This document shows, in pieces, positions 58,793 through 64,000 of a DNA stretch of 64,000 nt; position 1 is the stretch's first letter; each line of letters begins with the position of its first letter. Source of the DNA: Halalkalicoccus jeotgali B3 (GTDB lineage Archaea; Halobacteriota; Halobacteria; Halobacteriales; Halalkalicoccaceae); NCBI RefSeq assembly GCF_000196895.1, contig NC_014297.1, forward strand, positions 2,123,345 through 2,187,344, written 5' to 3'. Both the position numbers and the translations under genes were made by a program. Under the pieces are notes generated by a model, which did no database searches, was not told the origin of the DNA, and saw only the letters and a list, made by a program, of their open reading frames with translations.

Positions 58793-59194
58793 ATGGTCAC
58801 GCTCGGGCTCGTGGTAGCGCAGTTCAACCGGTCGGTCACCGAGGAGATGGCGGAGACGGCCCGCGACGCCGCCGCCGAGCGCGACGCCGAGATCGCGGCA
58901 ACGCTCCGCGTTCCGGGCGCGTACGACAGCCCGCTAGCGGCCGATCGACTGGCCCGCCGCGACGAGATCGACGCGGTGGCGGTCGTGGGGGCGATCGTCA
59001 CCGGCGACACCGAGCACGACCGCGTGATCGCCCAGTCGGCGGCCGACGCGCTCACGCAGGTGAGTCTGGAACGGGATACCCCCGTGACGTTCGGCGTCAG
59101 CGGGCCGGGGATGTCCTGTGCGGAGGCCCGCGAGCGCATCGAAAAGGGGAGGGATGCGGTCGAGGCCGCAATCGATCTGGTGGAGGAACTATAA
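58793..59194 (+). CDS. ribH: 6,7-dimethyl-8-ribityllumazine synthase
   Basis: Riboflavin pathway enzyme (133 aa) condensing the ribityl-uracil with dihydroxybutanone phosphate; forms multimeric capsids. Landmarks: LGLVVAQFNRSVTEEM, RVPGAYDSPLAADRL, VVGAIVTGDTEHDRVIAQSA (catalytic His) and VTFGVSGPGMSCAEA. Short archaeal form. Start MVTLGLVV chosen. Its last base starts the aminotransferase gene. Confidence 0.94.
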   Translation: MVTLGLVVAQFNRSVTEEMAETARDAAAERDAEIAATLRVPGAYDSPLAADRLARRDEIDAVAVVGAIVTGDTEHDRVIAQSAADALTQVSLERDTPVTFGVSGPGMSCAEARERIEKGRDAVEAAIDLVEEL

Positions 59195-60378
59195 TGGAGT
59201 TTACAGACAGAGTCAGCCGAGTCGAACCGAGCGCAACCCTCGCGATCAGTCAACTCGCGAGCGAACTCGAAGCCGAGGGCGCGGACGTGATCGACCTCTC
59301 GGTGGGCGAACCCGACTTCCCGACCCCCGAGAACGTCGTCAGCGCGGGCAAGGAATCGATGGACGCCGGGGACACCGGCTATACGTCCTCGAACGGGATC
59401 AGCGACCTCCGCGAAGCCATCGCGACGAAGCTCCGGGGCGACGGGCTGGAGTACGGTCCCGAGAACGTTATCGTCACGCCGGGGGCGAAACAGGCGCTGT
59501 ACGAGACGTTCCAGACGCTGGTGCAGGACGGTGACGAAGTGGTGTTGCTGGACCCGGCGTGGGTCTCCTACGAGGCGATGGCGAAACTCGCGGGTGGCAC
59601 CCTTTCCAGAGTGGATCTCTCGGCCCACGAGTTCCGGCTGGAACCCGCCCTCGACGAGCTCGCAGAAACCGTAACCGACGACACCGAGTTGCTCGTCGTG
59701 AACTCCCCGAGCAACCCCTCGGGGGCGGTCTACAGCGACGACGCGCTCGACGGCGTGCGAGATCTGGCCGTCGAGCACGATATTACCGTGATCTCCGACG
59801 AGATCTACGAGCGCATCACCTACGGCGAGGAGCCGACGCCGCTCGCGACGCTTGAGGGGATGGGAGAACGCACCGTCACGGTGAACGGCTTTTCGAAAGC
59901 GTACTCGATGACCGGGTGGCGACTGGGCTATCTCGCCGCGCCCGAGGCGCTGATCGACGAGGCCGGCAAACTCCACTCGCACTCGGTTTCGTGTGCGACG
60001 AACTTCGTCCAGCACGCCGGCTGCGAGGCCCTCGAGAACACCGAGGACGCGGTAGAAGAGATGGTCGAAGCCTTCGAATCGCGCCGCGACCTGCTGGTCG
60101 ACCTCCTCGCGGATCACGGGATCGACGTGCGAGCGCCCGAGGGCGCCTTCTACATGATGGTCCCCGTGAGCGAGACACCAAGCGCCTCGGATGCGAGCGG
60201 CGGCGAGCCGCGAGCGGACGATCAGTCGTGGTGTGAGGGGGCCATTCAGGACGCCCACGCCGCCACCGTGCCGGGAAGCGCGTTCGGCACGCCCGGCTAC
60301 GCGCGGTTCTCGTATGCCAACAGCGAGGAGCGGATCCGCGAGGCGGTCGATCGGCTGGCCGAGGAAGGTTACCTGTAG
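59194..60378 (+). CDS. Pyridoxal-phosphate aminotransferase (aspartate aminotransferase-like)
   Basis: Class I/II fold-type I aminotransferase, 394 aa. PLP-Lys in NGFSKAYSMTGWRLGYLAAP; LSVGEPDFPTPENV; NSPSNPSGAVYSDDALDG; DEIYERITYGEEPTP; C-terminal ARFSYANSEERIREAVDRL with substrate Arg. Resembles archaeal/AspB-type aspartate or aromatic aminotransferases. It overlaps ribH by 1 bp and the convergent dioxygenase by 10 bp. Confidence 0.93.
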   Translation: MEFTDRVSRVEPSATLAISQLASELEAEGADVIDLSVGEPDFPTPENVVSAGKESMDAGDTGYTSSNGISDLREAIATKLRGDGLEYGPENVIVTPGAKQALYETFQTLVQDGDEVVLLDPAWVSYEAMAKLAGGTLSRVDLSAHEFRLEPALDELAETVTDDTELLVVNSPSNPSGAVYSDDALDGVRDLAVEHDITVISDEIYERITYGEEPTPLATLEGMGERTVTVNGFSKAYSMTGWRLGYLAAPEALIDEAGKLHSHSVSCATNFVQHAGCEALENTEDAVEEMVEAFESRRDLLVDLLADHGIDVRAPEGAFYMMVPVSETPSASDASGGEPRADDQSWCEGAIQDAHAATVPGSAFGTPGYARFSYANSEERIREAVDRLAEEGYL

Positions 60379-61292
60379 AAGATCATCGGCAGATCGCGCT
60401 CGATCTCGGCCCGTCGGGGTTCGAGCCAGTCGGGCAGTCGAAGCTCCTCGCCGAGCGACGTTTCGGGCTCGTCGATGGTGAACCCCGGCCCGTCGGTCGC
60501 GATCTCGAAGAGCACGCCGCCCGGTTCCCGGAAGTAGATCGATTCGAAGTACGTGCGGTCGAGGACCGGCGTGACGTCCAGACCGCGCCCGACGAGCGTT
60601 TCGCGCCATTCCCGTTGGATGGCCGAATCGGCGGCCCGGAACGCGACGTGATGGACGCTGCCGACGCCGATCCGCCCGCGGCGCAACCCGGGACGGCACC
60701 TGACGTCGAGGATCGAGCCGGGTTCATCGCTCGCCACGTACCGGAAGCGGTCGTCCTCCTCGCCGACGGCGTCGTATCCCATCGCCCCGAGCAGGTCGGC
60801 GGTGCGCTCGTAGCCCTCGAGTGCGAGCGTCACGCCGTACAGGCCACCGATCGCGTGTTCGGGATCGGCCGATCCACCCTCCCACGGCTCCGCGTCGATC
60901 TCGGTTTCGGCGAGTTCGAGACGCAGCGCGTCGGGCCCGTGAAACCGCAGCAGGCGCTCGTCGAACCGTTCGACCGTCTCGGCGTCGATCTTCCGGTTCG
61001 CGAGGCGGTCGGCCCAGTACTCGAGCGAGTCGGGCGGTACCCCGAGAGCGATCGACTCGACCTGTCCGGTTCCGAGACGCCCGTGGGGAGTGTCGGGCCA
61101 CGCGAAGAACGTCATCAGCGTCCCGGGTCGGCCGAGTTCGTCGCCGTAGTAGAGGTGATAGCTGTCGGGTGCGTCGAAGTTGACGGTCCGCTTGACCAGA
61201 CGCAGACCGAGCAAGTCGGCGTAAAACGCGATGTTCTGTCCTGCGGTGTCACAGACGGCCGTGACGTGGTGGATGCCGGCTATGGTTGCCAT
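60369..61292 (-). CDS. VOC-family ring-cleaving dioxygenase-like protein
   Basis: A 307-residue protein with two vicinal-oxygen-chelate domains. First: GIHHVTAVCDTAGQNIAFYA, YHLYYGDELGRPGTLMTFFA; second: GSVHHVAFRAADSA and YFREPGGVLFEIATDGPGF. His (HHVT), His (HHVAF) and Glu (FEIA) are the likely metal ligands. Such proteins are named ring-cleaving or glyoxalase-like dioxygenases (LinE/PcpA-type); in haloarchaea the substrate is unproven. Confidence 0.88.
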   Translation of the reverse strand: MATIAGIHHVTAVCDTAGQNIAFYADLLGLRLVKRTVNFDAPDSYHLYYGDELGRPGTLMTFFAWPDTPHGRLGTGQVESIALGVPPDSLEYWADRLANRKIDAETVERFDERLLRFHGPDALRLELAETEIDAEPWEGGSADPEHAIGGLYGVTLALEGYERTADLLGAMGYDAVGEEDDRFRYVASDEPGSILDVRCRPGLRRGRIGVGSVHHVAFRAADSAIQREWRETLVGRGLDVTPVLDRTYFESIYFREPGGVLFEIATDGPGFTIDEPETSLGEELRLPDWLEPRRAEIERDLPMIFYR

Positions 61293-61327
61293 ACCAACAG
61301 GACGACGGCCGTCACCATAGCTGTAGG

Positions 61328-61867
61328 CTACGAGAGGCGTGCGGCGACGTCGGCCTCGGTGATGATCCCGACGGTTTCGCCTGTCTCGGTCACCATCACG
61401 GCCTTGTAGTGATCGAGCAGGTTGCCGATCTCGTCGAGGGTCGCCTCCCGCGAGACGGTCGGGAAGCTCTCGGCCATATGCGAGACCACCGGTTCGTCGC
61501 GCGCGTCGGCGTCGAGGTGGACGAGGTCGCTCTGGCTGATCGAGCCCACCGGAATACCGTTCTGGAGGACGGGCAGTTGCGAGTAGGCCTCCTCGTCCAT
61601 CTTCCGCACCGCCTCGCGGATCGCATCATCGGGCCCAACGCGGATCACCTCGGTGTTCATCAGATCATCGGCCCGGACGATCCCGCCCTCGGTCTCGTCG
61701 AGCGCCTCGACGATCCGCCGCAGCGTCGAGAGCCGGGGGTCGACGTCACCGCCCTCGATCCTGGCGATCAGCGGCTGGGAGACGCCCGCCCGTTCGGCGA
61801 GGGCGCTCTGGGTCAGATCGAGTTCGATCCGGCGCTCGCGCAGGTCCTGGGGCGTGGGAAGGTTCAT
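61328..61867 (-). CDS. XRE-type HTH and CBS-pair regulator
   Basis: A 179-residue protein. Residues ~7-58 form an XRE helix-turn-helix (LRERRIELDLTQSALAERAG, VSQPLIARIEGGDVDPRLST). Residues ~68-178 are two CBS motifs (MNTEVIRVGPDDAIREAVRK; MAESFPTVSREATLDEIGNL). A ligand-sensing transcription factor conserved in archaea. Upstream region has an AT-rich stretch (tgcgagttattataaaagg on the plus strand) suited to a TATA box. Confidence 0.92.
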   Translation of the reverse strand: MNLPTPQDLRERRIELDLTQSALAERAGVSQPLIARIEGGDVDPRLSTLRRIVEALDETEGGIVRADDLMNTEVIRVGPDDAIREAVRKMDEEAYSQLPVLQNGIPVGSISQSDLVHLDADARDEPVVSHMAESFPTVSREATLDEIGNLLDHYKAVMVTETGETVGIITEADVAARLS

Positions 61868-61904
61868 GCGCGTGAATAACTGCGAGTTATTATAAAAGGT
61901 TCGA

Positions 61905-62255
61905 CTACTCGCCCTCCTCGATCTCGAAGGTCTCGATCACCGAGAGAGGAACGTCTCGGAGCGCGCCGCCGACCTCGCTTTTGGCGATGCGCTGGGCGTG
62001 TTCTTCGCCCTCGGCGTTGAACACCTTCATCTCCAGGACGAGCCCGACCAGGGCGGTGTCGGCCGCCACGTACGCCGAGTCGAACGGTTCCCCGCAGGCC
62101 GGACAGCCCGTCGCCCCGACCTCGACCTCGACGTAATCGAGGTCCTGTCGGTTCAGTCGCTTCCCGGCCTCGCTGACCGCCACGCCGATCGCGTCGTCGA
62201 TCGACTCGACGTCCCGGACCAGCCACGCCGCCTCCATCGCCACGAGATAATTCAT
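61905..62255 (-). CDS. UPF0212 family protein
   Basis: A 116-residue archaeal protein of the UPF0212/DUF555 family. N-terminal [40 protein letters not shown] with one CxxC pair; C-terminal [18 protein letters not shown]. Function unknown. The start MNYLVAME is chosen over an in-frame start 18 codons upstream. Convergent/adjacent to the HTH-CBS gene. Confidence 0.9.
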   Translation of the reverse strand: MNYLVAMEAAWLVRDVESIDDAIGVAVSEAGKRLNRQDLDYVEVEVGATGCPACGEPFDSAYVAADTALVGLVLEMKVFNAEGEEHAQRIAKSEVGGALRDVPLSVIETFEIEEGE

Positions 62256-62521
62256 ACCTTCCCTCTCCCCTGCGAAGGGGAGTGCGTTGCGGTTCGGCGC
62301 GCACGTCACGTCGATTCTCCCGATACGTTATTCAAATCTCTCAGTTCGCTCACCAAAAACCTTTCAATTCTCCGTCACGTGTCGGGATTTCGACCGTCCC
62401 GATCCGACAGAGTTCGTAAACCGAACGACTGCGCCGGGTCGCAGTCGTCACGAATGAATCGTTATATTCAGTTTGAGCAACAAGATATATGTAGGACGTG
62501 GTAGTCAGCGACTGGTATCGA
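62256..62521. other. 266-bp intergenic region
   Basis: No gene recognised. It separates divergent UPF0212 and small membrane protein genes and has an AT-rich patch at about 62455-62490 (gttatattcag, agatatatg) that likely carries promoters. Confidence 0.35.
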
Positions 62522-62698
62522 ATGATCGAACGGCTGTCCAACGTTGCCCTGTTTGCCCTGTACCAGACGACCGTCGCCCTCGGTTTGTGCCTGCTCCCGC
62601 TGGCGGTGGCGATGAGACGAGTCGGCCTCACCCTCCCGGTTCATCGGCTCCTCGCCGCGGCCGAGCGAAGCTACCAGAAGCGTTCGCCCGCGGAGTGA
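62522..62698 (+). CDS. 58-residue single-helix membrane protein
   Basis: Starts MIERLSNVALFALYQTTVAL and contains one or two hydrophobic stretches to LPLAVAMRRVG, then an amphipathic LPVHRLLAAAERSYQK. This is a small haloarchaeal membrane protein of recurrent type; a GTG start 8 codons upstream is possible. Located 48 bp before psmB. Function unknown. Confidence 0.7.
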   Translation: MIERLSNVALFALYQTTVALGLCLLPLAVAMRRVGLTLPVHRLLAAAERSYQKRSPAE

Positions 62699-62716
62699 TC
62701 GGCCGGAACGAGTGGG

Positions 62717-62722
62717 TTTATC
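62717..62722 (+). promoter_or_regulatory. TATA element of psmB
   Basis: tttatc, ending 24 bp before the psmB ATG at 62747, as for coxB; consistent with leaderless mRNA. Confidence 0.55.
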
Positions 62723-62746
62723 AGTCCGTGGGAGTAACGTCCGGTA

Positions 62747-63490
62747 ATGCGAACGCCCGACGACCTACAGCTTTCGGAGTCGCTCGCGTCGAGTCCCGGT
62801 CAGGCCAACCCCTACGAGCCCGAACTGGGTTCCCTACCCGAGGCCGACCTCCCCGAGGGGGCCGACGCCGCCGAACTCAAAACCGGCACCACGACCGTGG
62901 GCCTGCGCGCCGAGGACGGTGTCGTGCTGGCGACCGACATGCGTGCGAGTCTCGGCAACATGGTCTCGAGCAAGACGGTCCAGAAGGTCGAGGACGTCCA
63001 CCCGACGGGCGCGCTCACCATCGCCGGCTCGGTCTCGGCGGCCCAGTCGCTGATCCGGACCCTGCGAGCCGAGGTCAACCTCTATGACGCCCGCCAGGGC
63101 GAGGACATGAGCATGACCGCCCTCTCGACGCTGACGAGCAACCTCCTTCGCAGCGGCGGCTTTTTCATCGTCGTGCCTGTGCTTGGCGGCGTCGACGACG
63201 AGGGCCCCCACATCTACAGCATGGACGCGCTGGGTGGCACCACCGAGGAGACCTACGCCGTCTCGGGCTCGGGCTCGCAGTTCGCCCTTGGCGTGCTCGA
63301 ACAGCACTACGAGGAGGGCCTGAGCGTCGAGGAGGCCCGCGACGTCGCCATCCGCAGCGTCGGCAGCGCCGTCGAGCGCGACACCGCAAGCGGCAATGGC
63401 ATCAACATCGCGACCGTCACCGAGGAGGGCGTCGACATCGAGCGCTTCGAGGAGTTCGAGGGCGTCGACGGCATCTCGAACGGCCGGTAA
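62747..63490 (+). CDS. psmB: Archaeal proteasome beta subunit
   Basis: Ntn-hydrolase catalytic subunit of the 20S proteasome, 247 aa. A 47-residue propeptide is cleaved at KTG/TTTVGL to expose Thr48 as the nucleophile. Further motifs: DMRASLGNMVSSKTVQKVED, ALTIAGSVSAAQSLIRTLRA and GSGSQFALGVLEQHYEEGLS. Pairs with alpha subunits encoded elsewhere. Its stop is 6 bp from the convergent gene. Confidence 0.96.
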   Translation: MRTPDDLQLSESLASSPGQANPYEPELGSLPEADLPEGADAAELKTGTTTVGLRAEDGVVLATDMRASLGNMVSSKTVQKVEDVHPTGALTIAGSVSAAQSLIRTLRAEVNLYDARQGEDMSMTALSTLTSNLLRSGGFFIVVPVLGGVDDEGPHIYSMDALGGTTEETYAVSGSGSQFALGVLEQHYEEGLSVEEARDVAIRSVGSAVERDTASGNGINIATVTEEGVDIERFEEFEGVDGISNGR

Positions 63491-63496
63491 GTCGGT

Positions 63497-64000
63497 TTAG
63501 CGGTCGTCAACCCAATCGGCGAAGCTGCCCTCCAGCAGCGTTTCTTTCTGGCGGTCGATGTACTCGCGTTGAGCGGTGTGGATCGCCGACTCGAGCGAGT
63601 CACCCTCACTGCGGAGGTCGCTGACACGCTCGTGGCGCAACTCGGCGGGCGAGTAGCCATGTCGGGCGCGGTGGCGAAGCGGCCAGAGGTAGGTTTCGAC
63701 CTCCTGATCGCTGAGCCCGCGGAGTTTCAGTCCGTCGCGGGCGTGGTCGAACAGGTCCGTAAACAGCGCCTCGCTCTCGATGGTCTCCTCGCCCCCGCCG
63801 GTGATCCACGAGAGGTCCGCCGCGAGGCCGTCGCGCATCGCACAGTAGAAGTTCTCCCGGGCGTCGGCCCAGTCGAGATCGATCACGGGGTGCTCGCGTC
63901 GGGGGAGACTCTCCAAGAGTCCGGCGAAGACCGCGAGGAAGGCCACCGAGTCCCTGACGGTCGGCTGGGAGCCGATGGGTCGGAACTCGATGCGGGCGTT
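63497..64000 (-). CDS. gshA: Glutamate-cysteine ligase-like protein (5' end cut)
   Basis: C-terminal 167 residues of a protein extending past the window edge. The visible ARIEFRPIGSQPTVRDS is the conserved core of the GCS2-type glutamate-cysteine ligase family, followed by AFLAVFAGLLESLPR and DWADARENFYCAMRDGL. Haloarchaea use such an enzyme to make gamma-glutamylcysteine, their main thiol. The frame remains open to base 64000. Assignment rests on this C-terminal part only. Confidence 0.75.
   Translation of the reverse strand, partial: NARIEFRPIGSQPTVRDSVAFLAVFAGLLESLPRREHPVIDLDWADARENFYCAMRDGLAADLSWITGGGEETIESEALFTDLFDHARDGLKLRGLSDQEVETYLWPLRHRARHGYSPAELRHERVSDLRSEGDSLESAIHTAQREYIDRQKETLLEGSFADWVDDR

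Noticed and set aside
1-64000. tRNA, rRNA, CRISPR array, integrase or complete insertion sequence
   Set aside because: None was recognised by eye on either strand; a covariance-model scan would be needed to exclude short RNAs.

Overview
The window is a 64 kb stretch of GC-rich haloarchaeal (class Halobacteria) chromosome. The evidence is the strongly acidic proteome (D/E-rich, Lys-poor), an N-less (EFG-less) archaeal complex I operon, split methylmalonyl-CoA mutase, an archaeal proteasome beta subunit, halophile-type gas vesicle genes, Tat/lipobox secreted proteins, and many TATA elements sitting about 22-25 bp upstream of start codons (leaderless mRNAs). The genus cannot be fixed from sequence alone. 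No rRNA, tRNA, CRISPR array, integrase or intact insertion sequence was seen. The first gene (acyl-CoA dehydrogenase) and the last gene (glutamate-cysteine ligase-like) are cut by the window ends.

Layout. 1-8.5 kb: acyl-CoA dehydrogenase, M23 peptidase, thiolase/DUF35 pair, alpha/beta hydrolase, a frameshifted lipoprotein gene, MeaB GTPase plus the B12-binding subunit of methylmalonyl-CoA mutase, a MOT1-type molybdate/sulfate transporter and a 50-aa protein. 8.5-13.6 kb: an ABC-2 exporter (permease + ATPase) and pstS-pstC-pstA without pstB or phoU. 13.6-22.7 kb: aldo/keto reductase and the terminal oxidase region (ctaA-ctaB fusion, coxB, coxC, cox1 and several tiny membrane proteins), including a 654-bp gene-poor segment with decayed coding remnants. 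22.7-31.2 kb: fatty/organic acid catabolism (two acyl-CoA synthetases, catalytic mutase subunit, second acyl-CoA dehydrogenase, MmgE/PrpD). 31.2-33.5 kb: CBS-ParB and DHH proteins. 33.6-44.0 kb: a complete haloarchaeal nuoA-B-CD-H-I-J1-J2-K-L-M-N operon. 44.1-48.8 kb: purK-purE and two sulfatase-superfamily enzymes. 49.0-51.9 kb: trehalose synthesis (otsA-otsB) with two small companions. 51.9-58.8 kb: a gas vesicle cluster. 58.8-64 kb: ribH, an aminotransferase, a VOC dioxygenase, HTH-CBS regulator, UPF0212 protein, small membrane protein, psmB and the partial glutamate-cysteine ligase.

The respiratory parts fit together: complex I feeds quinones and the cox genes encode a haem-copper oxidase with its own haem A/O synthesis enzyme. 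The CoA-ligase/dehydrogenase/thiolase/mutase genes would carry acyl chains and propionyl-derived units into the TCA cycle.

The most unusual region is the gas vesicle cluster. It encodes exactly the eight proteins reported as the minimal haloarchaeal set (A, F, G, J, K, L, M, O) plus H and a gvpI-position protein, but gvpC, gvpN, gvpD and gvpE are absent. The slots where gvpC/gvpN normally lie hold three unfamiliar genes: a coiled-coil zinc ribbon protein, a giant-acidic/Gly-Leu protein and an acidic protein ending in a SAP-like helix pair. GvpO carries an added Cys/His knuckle, and the gvpI-position protein contains seven tandem 9-residue repeats.
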